62,689 nt of DNA from Paenibacillus typhae (GCF_900099765.1 NZ_FNDX01000032.1:1-62689), one strand, 5' to 3'; positions 1-9,126 are shown, counted from the stretch's first letter. The notes: generated by a model from the letters alone, not told the origin. Program-made: numbers and translations.

Positions 1-14
1 AACTCTCCAATAAG
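1..14 (-). rRNA. 16S rRNA, extreme 5' end (partial)
   Basis: Read on the minus strand, the last bases of the window are TTATTGGAGAGTT, the usual first bases of Bacillales 16S rRNA just before TTGATCCTGGCTC. The gene runs off the left edge. The promoter and leader lie just upstream in this window. The exact mature 5' base is estimated by analogy to B. subtilis. Confidence 0.85.
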
Positions 15-272
15 GTTTTTCCGGGCGGTTACTCCACTTGAATCACTCCGAGGAAATAACCATCCGAAAACTATCGAAAAGAGCGATTCGCTCATTTTGA
101 AACATCTGACGAGAATGTTACATTCTCAAGATGAATTTCTAAAACGTACAAGACGCTGTGAAAATCATCAGTTTTGGAATCACCGAAGTGAATTCCGATA
201 CTCACTCGTTGTTCAGTTTTCAAAGATCAAGCTCGTTGTGGCTGTTCATGTTTCGTCAGCAGCAACTCTTAT
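15..272 (-). other. rRNA operon leader (transcribed spacer before 16S)
   Basis: This stretch between the rrn promoter and the 16S start has no convincing gene on either strand. On the minus strand it contains GATCTTTGAAAACTGAACAA, a phrase common in Bacillales rRNA leaders and spacers; a similar phrase (TCAGTTTTCAGGAA) occurs in the 23S-5S spacer at the right edge. The plus-strand open frame at 97-390 has no ribosome binding site and runs through the promoter, so it is treated as spurious. Confidence 0.75.
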
Positions 273-301
273 ACTATATCACATCCGGTCGTTCGTTGCA
301 A
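273..301 (-). promoter_or_regulatory. SigA promoter of rRNA operon
   Basis: Minus strand: -35 TTGCAA (296-301), 17-bp spacer, -10 TATAGT (273-278). It fires left into the 16S leader. It lies downstream of the lysS terminator, so the rRNA operon is transcribed independently of lysS. Confidence 0.8.
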
Positions 302-445
302 GCTCTTTTTTAATTTCTTTTTTCGAGCTTGGCGTAGATGCTTTTCAGCATTTCTTGGCCGGAATAAGAATATACCATGTACATAAATAGATTGCAAGCA
401 TTATTTTAAAACCCTATACTATTCCACTAAAGAAGGCAGATCATC

Positions 446-477
446 CGGATAAATAAAGGAGCTGCTCGCGCAGCCCC
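446..477 (-). terminator. Rho-independent terminator of lysS
   Basis: The minus strand reads GGGGCTGC-GCGA-GCAGCTCC, an 8-bp stem closed by a GCGA tetraloop, followed by TTTATTTAT. It begins 15 bases after the lysS stop codon. Confidence 0.85.
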
Positions 478-491
478 TGGGAATATTGTGA

Positions 492-2006
492 TTAGTCTTT
501 GTTACGCATATGCGGGAACAGCAGCACATCACGGATAGATGCAGCATTCGTAAGCAGCATAATCAGCCGGTCCACGCCGATTCCAAGTCCACCCGTTGGC
601 GGCATGCCATACTCAAGCGCACGGATGAAGTCTTCATCCATCTCATGAGCCTCGTCGTTCCCCTGCTCTTTCTCGTGAATCTGAGCTTCAAAGCGCTGGC
701 GCTGGTCAATCGGGTCATTCAGCTCGCTGAACGCATTCGCATGCTCTCGGGCGACAATAAACAGCTCGAAGCGGTCTGTAAACCGCGGATCCTGATCATT
801 CTTCTTCGCCAGCGGAGATATTTCAACCGGATGCCCCATAACAAATGTAGGCTGAATAAGCGTTTCTTCAACAAACTGCTCGAAGAAGGCATTCAGGATA
901 TGGCCAAACGTCATATGCTTTTCAACCGGAACACGGTGCTCCTTAGCCAGACGCTGTGCTTCCTCATCTGTCATATGAACACCAAAGTCCACGCCCGTCA
1001 CTTCCTTGACCGCATCAACCATAGTAACACGGCGCCATCCCGGAGACAGGTCAACTTCATGTCCCTGATAATTAATCTGCTGACTGCCAAGAACCTCCTG
1101 GGCAATGTGGGCAATCATATTTTCGGTCAGCTGCATAATGTCCTTGTAGTCGGCATAAGCTTCGTACAGCTCAATCATTGTAAATTCAGGGTTATGGCGT
1201 GTTGAAATCCCCTCGTTACGGTATACGCGGCCGATTTCGTAGACTTTTTCCAGACCGCCGACGATCAGGCGCTTCAAGTGAAGCTCAATGGCAATCCGCA
1301 TATATAGCTGCATGTCCAGCGTATTGTGGTGAGTAATGAACGGACGCGCAGCAGCTCCCCCGGCAATAGCATGCAGTGTCGGAGTTTCCACTTCAAGATA
1401 GCCCAGCGAGTCCAGATAACGGCGCATCGACTGGATAATCCGTGAACGGGCAATAAACGTCTGCTGAACCTCAGGGTTGATGATCAAATCAACATAACGC
1501 TGGCGGTAGCGCAGCTCGACATCCTTCAAGCCGTGGTATTTCTCAGGCAGCGGAAGCAGCGATTTGGACAAAACCTCAAGATTGCTTGCTTTAATCGAGG
1601 TTTCCCCTGTTTTGGTCTTGAACAACGTTCCGCGTACGCCGATAATATCCCCCAGATCCAGCACGTTGAATGCTGCATACTGTTCTTCAGGAATACTGTC
1701 CTGGCGCACATAAATCTGGATTTTGCCGCTCAGGTCCTGGATGTGGGCGAAGCTGGCTTTTCCCATTACCCGTTTGGCCATAATACGGCCGGCAATGCTT
1801 ACATCAAGATTAAGCTGGTCCAGCTCTTCCTTGGTCTGTCCATCATATTTAGCCAGAAGATCCCCGGCGCCTGCTGTACGCTCGTACTTTTTACCGAACG
1901 GGTCAATTCCCAGTGCACGCAGCTCGTCCAATTTGGCACGACGGATGCGCAGCAGCTCGCTGAGCTCATTCTCCGTATTCTCCACCGTATTCAATTCCTC
2001 GGTCAT
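492..2006 (-). CDS. lysS: Lysine--tRNA ligase, class II
   Basis: Charges tRNA-Lys with lysine using ATP, in the cytoplasm. The 504-residue product is full length for the family. It has an N-terminal OB-fold anticodon-binding region (about residues 60-150), motif 2 around VYRNEGISTRHNPEFT, and motif 3 as GGLGIGVDRLIML near residue 472. The start ATG is preceded by an AGAGAGGATG ribosome binding site. greA lies 140 bp upstream with its own terminator between. A strong terminator and then an rRNA promoter follow. lysS next to an rRNA operon matches B. subtilis. Confidence 0.97.
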   Translation of the reverse strand: MTEELNTVENTENELSELLRIRRAKLDELRALGIDPFGKKYERTAGAGDLLAKYDGQTKEELDQLNLDVSIAGRIMAKRVMGKASFAHIQDLSGKIQIYVRQDSIPEEQYAAFNVLDLGDIIGVRGTLFKTKTGETSIKASNLEVLSKSLLPLPEKYHGLKDVELRYRQRYVDLIINPEVQQTFIARSRIIQSMRRYLDSLGYLEVETPTLHAIAGGAAARPFITHHNTLDMQLYMRIAIELHLKRLIVGGLEKVYEIGRVYRNEGISTRHNPEFTMIELYEAYADYKDIMQLTENMIAHIAQEVLGSQQINYQGHEVDLSPGWRRVTMVDAVKEVTGVDFGVHMTDEEAQRLAKEHRVPVEKHMTFGHILNAFFEQFVEETLIQPTFVMGHPVEISPLAKKNDQDPRFTDRFELFIVAREHANAFSELNDPIDQRQRFEAQIHEKEQGNDEAHEMDEDFIRALEYGMPPTGGLGIGVDRLIMLLTNAASIRDVLLFPHMRNKD

Positions 2007-2103
2007 GTTCGTTCATCCTCTCTAAAACCATCATGTCATATACATAAGAAGAAACGGCGCCCCAGGCTTAGACCGAGGGCAGTCCGTTTCAGAGCAAAAT
2101 CCG

Positions 2104-2129
2104 AAAAAAGCTTCCCTAAGGAAGCTTTC
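2104..2129 (-). terminator. Terminator of greA
   Basis: The minus strand reads GAAAGCTTCC-TTAG-GGAAGCTTTTTTC, a compact stem with a T-run, starting about 17 bases after the greA stop. It separates greA from lysS. Confidence 0.88.
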
Positions 2130-2146
2130 AGGGGTGTAACGGTTAG

Positions 2147-2626
2147 TTACTTCATTGTGATATCAAGAATTTTATATTGAATAACGCCAGCAGGAACACT
2201 TACATCGACGACTGTACCGACTGTTTTGCCCATAATGGCTCTGCCAACCGGGCTTTCGTTGGAAATCTTGTTGTTCAGCGGGTCCGATTCTGCTGTTCCG
2301 ACGATCGTGTATTCCATTACGTCGCCATACTCCAGATCCTCAACGCTTACAGTTACTCCTACGCTTACCACATCGGTAAGAATCTCGTCGCTGTTGATAA
2401 TCCGGGCGTTGCGAAGCATTTTTTCGAGAGTAATGATACGGCCTTCAATAAAAGCCTGCTCGTTCTTCGCGTCTTCATACTCCGAGTTCTCGCTGATATC
2501 TCCGTATCCGATTGCCACTTTAATCCGCTCGGCCACTTCACGGCGCTTAACAGATTTGAGGGTCTCCAGTTCTTCTTCCAGACGTTTAAGTCCGTCCGGC
2601 GTAAGGATGACTTCTTTATCGCTCAT
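2147..2626 (-). CDS. greA: Transcription elongation factor GreA
   Basis: Rescues backtracked RNA polymerase by stimulating cleavage of the nascent transcript. The product is 159 residues with an N-terminal coiled-coil (about 1-75, rich in Glu/Lys/Arg, with the family phrase YGDISENSEY) and a C-terminal FKBP-like domain. The open frame extends to 2653 (168 aa), but that ATG has no ribosome binding site. The internal ATG at 2626 follows AGGAGA and gives the usual family length, so it is chosen. A consensus SigA promoter sits about 120 bp upstream and a terminator follows, so it is monocistronic. B. subtilis does not carry greA at this locus. Confidence 0.95.
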   Translation of the reverse strand: MSDKEVILTPDGLKRLEEELETLKSVKRREVAERIKVAIGYGDISENSEYEDAKNEQAFIEGRIITLEKMLRNARIINSDEILTDVVSVGVTVSVEDLEYGDVMEYTIVGTAESDPLNNKISNESPVGRAIMGKTVGTVVDVSVPAGVIQYKILDITMK

Positions 2627-2747
2627 CTCAACCGATTCTCCTGTCGTATACATTTATTGAAAACACCATACTATATGCGAATCCGGAGGGATCAGAACCC
2701 TCCCTGCTGCATTAACACTTGCTGTAACGGCGATTTTATACTGTGAA

Positions 2748-2776
2748 ATTATATTGGAACCGTTACTAAATGTCAA
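2748..2776 (-). promoter_or_regulatory. Consensus SigA promoter of greA
   Basis: Minus strand: TTGACA (2771-2776), exactly 17 bp, TATAAT (2748-2753). Both hexamers are perfect consensus. The predicted leader is about 115 nt; no riboswitch was recognised in it. Confidence 0.9.
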
Positions 2777-2876
2777 TGATGTACAAGAAACACCGCTTAT
2801 TCGGGTATTTGCCCTGTTAAACCCGCCTACGCGCCGGTAGTGACAATTGAGTAACAACAGAATCTTATGCTCTTGG

Positions 2877-2915
2877 AAAAGAGGGACAGATGCGGCTTCG
2901 CATCTGTCCCTCTTA
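2877..2915 (-). terminator. Strong terminator of dusB operon
   Basis: Minus strand: AAGAGGGACAGATGCG, AAGC loop, then CGCATCTGTCCCTCTTTTCC. The 16-bp stem is perfect with a short T-run. It ends the long folate-dusB transcript. Confidence 0.9.
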
Positions 2916-2926
2916 TTATTATGCCA

Positions 2927-3946
2927 TTACAACGCCATTAGCGCAGCTCCGCTGTCCTGATCCTCTTCATCCTTGAGCTGGGCGACAAAATCATGCAAAA
3001 TCCGCACCATCTCATCCCGCTCCGTTCCTTCCATGATGTGATCCTTCACCCGTGCTGCTGCTCTGAAGCCTTTGAGATACCAGGCCAGGTGCTTACGCAT
3101 CTCGCGTACAGCTACAGCCTCTCCCTTGAGGGCAATCAGACGGTCCATATGAAGAATGGCTACCTTGATCTTCTCTTCTGCTCCAGGTTCAGGCATCAGC
3201 TCGCCAGTACTCAAATATTGCACGGTCCGGTACAGCATCCACGGATTGCCCAGTGCTCCGCGGCCGATCATTACGCCGTCACAGCCGGTCTGGTCAAGCA
3301 TCGCCCGCGCATCCTCAGGTGTGTTGACGTCACCGTTCCCGATGACCGGAATGGATACGGCTTCCTTGGCCATTTTGATGTACTTCCAGTCGGCACGCCC
3401 GGTATACAGCTGCTCACGGGTACGCCCGTGCACGCTGACCGCCTGGCCTCCGGCACGTTCGACAGCACGCGCATTCTCTTCGACAAAAATATGCTCGCTG
3501 TCCCAGCCGATACGCATTTTGACAGTAACCGGCTTATCAACCGCCTCTACAACAGCCGATACCATCTCATATATCTTATCGGGGTTCAGAAGCCAGCGCG
3601 CACCGGCATCACACTTGGTTACCTTGGGTACAGGGCAGCCCATATTAATATCAATAATATCAGCGTTAGTCTCTTTATCGACAACTTTGGCTGCTTCAAC
3701 CAGAGAAGCCCGGTCACCGCCGAAAATCTGCAGGCTAAGGGGCTTTTCCCGCTCATCGACAAACAGCATTTCACGCGTACGCTTGTTACCGTGCAGGATC
3801 GCCTTGTCACTGACCATTTCCGCGCAGACCAGGCCTGTGCCGAATTCTTTGGCAATCAGGCGGAACGCCGGATTACATACGCCGGCCATCGGTGCCAGAA
3901 CGACCTGATTTTTCATTTCAATACTGCCTATTTTCAGCATGCTCAT
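2927..3946 (-). CDS. dusB: tRNA-dihydrouridine synthase DusB
   Basis: An FMN-dependent enzyme that reduces uridine to dihydrouridine in tRNA D-loops using NADPH. The 339-residue product has the Dus TIM barrel: N-terminal VVLAPMAGVCNPAFR, the catalytic phrase NMGCPVPKV with Cys104, and the phosphate-binding VHGRTREQLYTG. The start ATG follows AAGGAAGTGA; an in-frame ATG two codons later is possible. It is the last gene of the folate cluster, 55 bp after the yazB-like gene. This matches the B. subtilis folK-yazB-yacF order. Confidence 0.95.
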   Translation of the reverse strand: MSMLKIGSIEMKNQVVLAPMAGVCNPAFRLIAKEFGTGLVCAEMVSDKAILHGNKRTREMLFVDEREKPLSLQIFGGDRASLVEAAKVVDKETNADIIDINMGCPVPKVTKCDAGARWLLNPDKIYEMVSAVVEAVDKPVTVKMRIGWDSEHIFVEENARAVERAGGQAVSVHGRTREQLYTGRADWKYIKMAKEAVSIPVIGNGDVNTPEDARAMLDQTGCDGVMIGRGALGNPWMLYRTVQYLSTGELMPEPGAEEKIKVAILHMDRLIALKGEAVAVREMRKHLAWYLKGFRAAARVKDHIMEGTERDEMVRILHDFVAQLKDEEDQDSGAALMAL

Positions 3947-4001
3947 TCACTTCCTTACTGTACTGTTGTATATAAAACTCTACGTATTAAAAAGCGGAGG
4001 C

Positions 4002-4211
4002 TCAAATCGAGGGGTTCGCCAGCTCTTCGGCAGATACGCCGAGAACATCTGCAATTTTATTTAAAATTTTATCCTCTAAACGCCGGTTTCCCCTCTCCAC
4101 TGCACCCAGTACGGCGAGAGAAATTCCGACAGAATCCGCCAGCTGCTGCTGGGTATAGCCTTTCAGTTTCCGGAATGCTCTGACCCGTCTTCCCATTCTT
4201 TTGATGTCCAC
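4002..4211 (-). CDS. yazB: Small HTH (XRE/Cro) DNA-binding protein, YazB-like
   Basis: A 69-residue helix-turn-helix protein. The recognition region is YTQQQLADSVGISLAVLGAVERGNRRLE, written here in its parts YTQQQLADSVG and ISLAVLGAVERG. The open frame continues upstream to 4394, but GTG at 4211 follows AAGGAAGG and gives the same length as B. subtilis YazB, so it is used. It overlaps the 3' end of folK by 49 bp in another frame, suggesting translational coupling. Target and function are unknown. Its place inside a folate operon is conserved. Confidence 0.88.
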   Translation of the reverse strand: MDIKRMGRRVRAFRKLKGYTQQQLADSVGISLAVLGAVERGNRRLEDKILNKIADVLGVSAEELANPSI

Positions 4212-4714
4212 AAGCGCATTCCTTCCTTTCCGTCCAATTCTTGAAGCGCTGCAGTAAGCTTGCTGTGAAGTGAAGCCTCTGACTGATCCTGCGTCACAAT
4301 ATCGCTCAGCGGAACCAGTACAAACGCCCGCTCCATCATCCGGGGATGCGGCAGCGTTAAATCCGGTGTATCCAAAACCTGGCCATTGGCCCACAATAAA
4401 TCCAGATCAACCGTCCGCGGACCGTAACGGATATCCCGTACCCGGCCAAGCTGATTCTCAATCTCGAGCATGACTTGAAGCAGAGCTTCAGGTGCAAGTG
4501 TAGTGCGGAGTGCAGCAGTCATATTCAAAAACTGCGGCTGATCGAGGTAGCCGACCGGCTCTGTCTCATAAATTCTGGAGCAGCGCACCACTTCTATGTC
4601 CTCATGCTGGTCAAGCCTGTGTAAGGCTTCCTTAAGAGTCTCCTCACGGTTACCCAAATTAGCCCCTAAAGCAATATAAGCCTCTGATGCCTCAGAGGTG
4701 GAGTGTATGGTCAT
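4163..4714 (-). CDS. folK: Hydroxymethyldihydropterin pyrophosphokinase
   Basis: Transfers pyrophosphate from ATP to 6-hydroxymethyl-7,8-dihydropterin, the step before dihydropteroate synthase. The 183-residue protein has YIALGANLGNREETL near residue 15, RYGPRTVDLDLLW near residue 97 with the family's Asp pair for magnesium, and LPHPRMMERAFVL. It starts 9 bp after folB. Its 3' end overlaps the next small gene. The C-terminal 20 residues look poorly conserved. Confidence 0.95.
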   Translation of the reverse strand: MTIHSTSEASEAYIALGANLGNREETLKEALHRLDQHEDIEVVRCSRIYETEPVGYLDQPQFLNMTAALRTTLAPEALLQVMLEIENQLGRVRDIRYGPRTVDLDLLWANGQVLDTPDLTLPHPRMMERAFVLVPLSDIVTQDQSEASLHSKLTAALQELDGKEGMRLWTSKEWEDGSEHSGN

Positions 4715-4723
4715 GGACTTGTC

Positions 4724-5086
4724 TCACTTTCTCGTTCTGCGCAGCTCTACGGTCACACCCTCAAAATGAATGTCGAACGGCGGATGCGGCTTGGTCACTT
4801 TAACCGTTACCGCATTGATAATAGTATAAGTGTCCAGTAACACGGATGCAATATGTTCCGCCAAAGCTTCAATTAACTTAAAGGACTTTGTTTCGACAAT
4901 ATTTTTGACCGTGTAATGCACTTCGGCATAATTTACGGTCTGGGTGAGATCATCATTCTGCCCTGCCGCCTGGAGGTCAAGCTCCAGCTCCAAATCCACA
5001 TAAAAGCGCTGGCCGAGCTTGCGTTCCTCTTCAAACACCCCGTGATATCCATAGTATTCCATGCGGTGCAGCTTCATTTTATCCAT
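4724..5086 (-). CDS. folB: Dihydroneopterin aldolase
   Basis: Cleaves dihydroneopterin to 6-hydroxymethyl-dihydropterin and glycolaldehyde in folate synthesis. The 120-residue product has the family start YGYHGVFEEERKLGQRFYVDL, here split as YGYHGVFEEERK and GQRFYVDLELEL, a central VNYAEV segment, and the C-terminal VTVKVTKPHPP with the catalytic Lys. It lies between folP and folK. The start is preceded by AGGCAGGT. Confidence 0.95.
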   Translation of the reverse strand: MDKMKLHRMEYYGYHGVFEEERKLGQRFYVDLELELDLQAAGQNDDLTQTVNYAEVHYTVKNIVETKSFKLIEALAEHIASVLLDTYTIINAVTVKVTKPHPPFDIHFEGVTVELRRTRK

Positions 5087-5135
5087 ATCGGGTACCTGCC
5101 TTTATATTTAAAATAATCCGCCGCTCTTATCCGGG

Positions 5136-5993
5136 CTATTCCCGAACCTGCGGCGGGGAGGAGTATAGCATGGCATCGCACATTTGAACGGTGCGTCTAA
5201 TTCTCGCTACATCATGGACCCGCACGATCTGACAGCCTTGGGCAATGCCAAAAGCCACTGTCGCAGCCGTACCCTCTACAACATCATCGGCGGGAAGATC
5301 CAGAACGGTGCGGATGAATCTTTTGCGCGAGGTTGCAAGCAGTACCGGATACCCTATAGCAGCCAGACTGTCGAGCGCCATCATTGCCTGCAGATTCTCG
5401 GTATAGTCCTTGGCAAAGCCGATTCCCGGGTCAAGGATAATGTTATCCGGCTTGACCCCTGCGGCTAACACCAGCTCAATGCTGCCCTGGAGATCAGCAG
5501 CCATATCGGCTTGCAGATCCTGATAGTTACGGTCATGGCGGTTATGCATCAGAATAACCGGACATCCGGCTTCAGCGGCTACTGACGCCATATCCGGGTC
5601 CGCCTTTGCCCCCCACACATCATTAATGATGTGCGCCCCCGCCTTGATAGCCTGACGGGCAACCTCTGCCTTATACGTATCTATAGAAAGAACCAGTTGG
5701 GGAGCTGCGCGGTGGATGCTCTCAATTACTGGAAGTACCCGGTCCAGCTCCTCCTGCATACTTACCGGCTCATGCCCCGGCCGCGTAGATTCTCCGCCTA
5801 TATCAATGATATCGGCTCCTTCCGCCGCCATCTGCAGCGCATGCTCCACTGCCCGGCCCGGATCATTCCAGAGCCCCCCGTCCGAAAAGGAGTCGGGCGT
5901 TACATTCAGGATACCCATAATTAGTGTCCTGCTCCCCAGAGTCAGTATGCTGTCTGGAAAACGGTAAGTCCGTTTATAGATAACAGGGTTCAT
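5136..5993 (-). CDS. folP: Dihydropteroate synthase
   Basis: Condenses 6-hydroxymethyl-dihydropterin pyrophosphate with p-aminobenzoate; this is the sulfonamide target. Visible motifs are ILNVTPDSFSDGG, GADIIDIGGESTRPG, LDPGIGFAKDYTENL and ATSRKRFI. The open frame reaches 6053, but the ATG at 5993 overlaps the pabC stop as ATGA and follows GGACGGAAG, so the protein is taken as 285 residues. The overlap points to translational coupling with pabC. Confidence 0.96.
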   Translation of the reverse strand: MNPVIYKRTYRFPDSILTLGSRTLIMGILNVTPDSFSDGGLWNDPGRAVEHALQMAAEGADIIDIGGESTRPGHEPVSMQEELDRVLPVIESIHRAAPQLVLSIDTYKAEVARQAIKAGAHIINDVWGAKADPDMASVAAEAGCPVILMHNRHDRNYQDLQADMAADLQGSIELVLAAGVKPDNIILDPGIGFAKDYTENLQAMMALDSLAAIGYPVLLATSRKRFIRTVLDLPADDVVEGTAATVAFGIAQGCQIVRVHDVARIRRTVQMCDAMLYSSPPQVRE

Positions 5994-6871
5994 CTCAGCG
6001 CTTCCGTCCTTTCTCTGTATAACCTGATCAGTTCGGCTGTGTACCTTCCGCAATAGCCTTTACCTGCCTGAAAAGGCTCGTTGCCCTGCCACAGCATGGT
6101 TACTGGAACAAGCTCCTGTATCGAGTTTGTCAAAAAAATCTCATCAGCCGCAAGCAGCTGTTCCCACCGGTAGAAGCCCTGCTCAGTCTGCAAACCAGCT
6201 TCCCGGGCCAGCACGAGCACCATTTCCCGGGTAATTCCCGGCAGAATGCCTGTTGCTATATCAGCTGTGTACAGTACACCGTCGTTGATAAAAAAGACGT
6301 TACTGACAATGCCCTCTGCAATAAAACCTTGTCCGGTCAGCATCAGCCCTTCCGCTCCGCCGGCGGCAGAGACGTATCCGGCAAGCTCGCGCTTGGCCAG
6401 AATGTTATTCATGTAATGCAATGACTTCAGCCTCACCGGACCCTCCGGTGTATTGCGCGGTGTGTTCAGTAATTGCAGTCCTTTGCCTTCCAGATATAGC
6501 GCCGGGTCCCTCTTCGGCAGCTCCTTGATATACAGCAGGTGATTAGGCTTGCTGTATTCTCCGGACGGAAGTCCCAGTATATCCTCACCTGCAGTAACGG
6601 TATACCGGATATAGGCCTCCTGCAGCTCATTGGCATCCATTATCTGCTTAATCCATTGGCGTAGAGAAACTTCATCTGCTTCAAACGGTATTCCTAATTG
6701 TCTGCAGCCGTCAGCCAGCCTGTCCAGATGCCGCTGCAGCAGAAATGGAATCCCGTTATAGGTGCGGAAGGTCTCAAACAGGCCCATGCCGTACAAAAAG
6801 CCGTGATCCAGAGCGGACACCACGGCGTCTTTGGCCTCTACTGCTATATGGTTTAATCCTATATATTTCAT
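5990..6871 (-). CDS. pabC: Aminodeoxychorismate lyase
   Basis: A PLP fold-type IV enzyme releasing pyruvate from 4-amino-4-deoxychorismate to give p-aminobenzoate. The 293-residue product has the N-terminal AVEAKDAVVSALDHGFLYG region, a PLP-lysine candidate in RLKSLHYMNN, and the late IFLTNSIQELVPV. It overlaps pabA (ATGA at 6868-6871) and folP by 4 bp each. A branched-chain or D-amino acid aminotransferase would look similar, but the pabA-pabB context decides. Confidence 0.93.
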   Translation of the reverse strand: MKYIGLNHIAVEAKDAVVSALDHGFLYGMGLFETFRTYNGIPFLLQRHLDRLADGCRQLGIPFEADEVSLRQWIKQIMDANELQEAYIRYTVTAGEDILGLPSGEYSKPNHLLYIKELPKRDPALYLEGKGLQLLNTPRNTPEGPVRLKSLHYMNNILAKRELAGYVSAAGGAEGLMLTGQGFIAEGIVSNVFFINDGVLYTADIATGILPGITREMVLVLAREAGLQTEQGFYRWEQLLAADEIFLTNSIQELVPVTMLWQGNEPFQAGKGYCGRYTAELIRLYRERTEALR

Positions 6872-7449
6872 GCCGGTTCTCCGGCTCTCCGTTTCAGAAA
6901 ATTGCGGAGCATGGTGTGTCCATGATCGGTAATGATGGATTCCGGGTGAAATTGCACGCCTTCGATCGGGTATTCCTTATGACGCAGTGCCATAATCTCA
7001 CCTTCGGCAGTCTCGGCGGTGATCTCCAGGCAGTCCGGAAGACTCTCGCGCTCTACAATCAGCGAGTGGTATCTGGTAGCTGTAAACGGAGATTCCATCC
7101 CTTCAAAGACAGAGGTGCCGTTATGGTGAATTGGCGATGTCTTGCCGTGCATCAGACGCTCTGCACGGATCACATTGCCGCCGAAAGCCTGACCGATGGC
7201 CTGATGGCCCAGACATACACCAAAAATAGGGATTACCCCCTTGAAATGCTGCAGCAGCTCGAGGCTGATACCCGCTTCATTCGGTGTGCACGGCCCCGGT
7301 GAAATCAGAATATGGTCGGGCGCCATTGCTTCTATCTCCCCGATTGTAATCTCATCGTTGCGGTGCACCTTTACTTCCTCCCCCAGCTCGCCTAAATACT
7401 GCACCAGGTTGTAGGTAAAGGAATCATAGTTATCGATAACCAAGATCAT
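6868..7449 (-). CDS. pabA: Glutamine amidotransferase of aminodeoxychorismate/anthranilate synthase
   Basis: A class I amidotransferase (193 aa) that supplies ammonia to PabB. The oxyanion motif is ISPGPCTPNEAG. The nucleophile Cys is in FGVCLGHQAIG (about residue 79), and the His-Glu pair is in VQFHPESI near the C-terminus. It overlaps pabB by 4 bp and pabC by 4 bp. In B. subtilis this subunit also serves TrpE for tryptophan synthesis. No trpG is visible here, so dual use is possible but not shown. Confidence 0.95.
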   Translation of the reverse strand: MILVIDNYDSFTYNLVQYLGELGEEVKVHRNDEITIGEIEAMAPDHILISPGPCTPNEAGISLELLQHFKGVIPIFGVCLGHQAIGQAFGGNVIRAERLMHGKTSPIHHNGTSVFEGMESPFTATRYHSLIVERESLPDCLEITAETAEGEIMALRHKEYPIEGVQFHPESIITDHGHTMLRNFLKRRAGEPA

Positions 7450-9071
7450 AATGCTGCTCCCCCTTTGGCTCTGCTTGCGGCTTGCGATTCGTGCTGCAGC
7501 TCGCTGCAGAGAACCGCCTTTACCACTGCTTTGGCTTTGTTATGGCATTCCCGGTACTCCCGGTACGGATCAGAATCAATTACGATGCCTGCGCCCGTCT
7601 GAATATAGCCCACTCCATCCTTGACTGCCAGTGTTCTTATTATAATATTTAATTCCATATTTCCGTTATAGTCAATCCAGCCCATTGAGCCTGTATAGGG
7701 TCCGCGGCGGACCGGCTCCAGCTCCTCGATGATCTCCATCGTGCGCACCTTAGGCGCGCCGGTAATGGTGCCGCCGGGAAACAAGGCGGCCATGACATCG
7801 TAAGCATCCTTGCCGGCGGCGATGCGGCCCTCCACCTGCGAGACGAGATGCATGACATGCGAGTATCGCTCCACGGTCAGCAGCTCAGGCACGCTGACCG
7901 ACCCGTACGCAGCGACACGGCCGATGTCGTTGCGTTCCAGATCGACAAGCATGATATGCTCGGCGATCTCCTTCTCGCTCCCGCGCAGCTCCGCCTCCAT
8001 GGCGGCATCCTCCGCGGGAGTGAGCCCCCGGCGCCGGGTGCCGGCAATGGGGCGGGCGCTGATCTTGTCCCCGTGCAGCTTGACGAGAAGCTCCGGCGAC
8101 GCGCTGGAGAGCGCGAAGCCGGGCGAGCGCAGCAGCCCCATGTACGGGGACGGGTTGAGCTTGCGCAGCCATTCATAAACATCCTCCGGCGGGGACTTCA
8201 GCTGCGCCTCCTGGCGCAGCGAGAGGTTTACCTGGAATACATCGCCCTGGCGGATGTATTCCTGGACATCCAGCACAGCCTGCTGGAACTGCTCCGGAGA
8301 AAAGGCAGACTGCATACCCGGCCATTTTCCGGTCAGGCTGACGTTCTCTTCAATTGCCGCAACAATGCGTCCGGCTTCAGTCTGCGGGTGCTCTTCGGGT
8401 ACTGAAGCTGCACAGAGCAGCTCCCATTGCTTCAGCATTTTTTCGGCGCGTACCAAAGTCTCATCATAAAGCGTCTGAAGAGCGAGAGGATTCCTCCTGG
8501 CCTCCTCTGTTAATGGGGCATGGACTGTGCAATAAATCCTGTCTTCCTGGCTGTCATAGATCCAGAGCTCCTCAAAGCGCATAAACAGGTAGTCAGGAAA
8601 CCCCGGATGATCTTCAGCCCGTGAAGGCAGCACCTCCAGAGAGCGGACCACATCATAGCTGAGAAAACCGATACAGCCGCCTGCAAACGGAGGCAGGCCG
8701 GCCAACTCCAGGCGTGGTGAAGTAAATTCGTTCATCCAGCTGTGAAGCACATCCAGCGGCTTGCCCAGCAGCTCCATAGGTCCGTTCTGGCCGGCAGCGG
8801 CTCCGCTCAGGGCTACTTCCTGCAGCCGGAGCACTTCAGCCCGTCCATCCTTCCCTTCAAGCACGGAAACCGGCTGCAGTCCGAGATAAGTAAAACGTCC
8901 GCCCTTCCCGCTCTCCAGTACTACCGAGTAAGGGGAAGCCTGCTTCCAGGCGTCTGTCCAGGAGGCGGGCAGGCCCGGCTGGACCTGAGGGGAGTGTATA
9001 ATTAAAGGAAGAAGGCTCCAGCTCCCGGTATTCCATTGCTTCCAATCCTGATACGCTGTTAAGATCTCCAA
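7446..9071 (-). CDS. pabB: Aminodeoxychorismate synthase component I
   Basis: Aminates chorismate to aminodeoxychorismate in the first committed step of p-aminobenzoate synthesis. The C-terminal chorismate-binding domain shows PIAGTRRRGLTPAED, GTITGAPKVRTMEI and YIQTGAGIVIDSDP. The open frame extends to 9215, but TTG at 9071 is preceded by AGGAGG with ideal spacing, giving 541 residues. The 48 extra upstream codons lack any such signal. First gene of the folate operon. The middle third (about 7880-8180) is visibly GC-richer than its surroundings. Confidence 0.94.
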   Translation of the reverse strand: MEILTAYQDWKQWNTGSWSLLPLIIHSPQVQPGLPASWTDAWKQASPYSVVLESGKGGRFTYLGLQPVSVLEGKDGRAEVLRLQEVALSGAAAGQNGPMELLGKPLDVLHSWMNEFTSPRLELAGLPPFAGGCIGFLSYDVVRSLEVLPSRAEDHPGFPDYLFMRFEELWIYDSQEDRIYCTVHAPLTEEARRNPLALQTLYDETLVRAEKMLKQWELLCAASVPEEHPQTEAGRIVAAIEENVSLTGKWPGMQSAFSPEQFQQAVLDVQEYIRQGDVFQVNLSLRQEAQLKSPPEDVYEWLRKLNPSPYMGLLRSPGFALSSASPELLVKLHGDKISARPIAGTRRRGLTPAEDAAMEAELRGSEKEIAEHIMLVDLERNDIGRVAAYGSVSVPELLTVERYSHVMHLVSQVEGRIAAGKDAYDVMAALFPGGTITGAPKVRTMEIIEELEPVRRGPYTGSMGWIDYNGNMELNIIIRTLAVKDGVGYIQTGAGIVIDSDPYREYRECHNKAKAVVKAVLCSELQHESQAASRAKGGAAL

Positions 9072-9126
9072 AGCTATCCTCCTAAAGATATGTGATTCGT
9101 AACCATATTCACGTTTATTGCCTGTC

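Noticed and set aside
97..390. 97-codon plus-strand open frame near the left edge
   Set aside because: It runs antisense through the rRNA promoter and leader, lacks a ribosome binding site, and encodes nothing recognisable.
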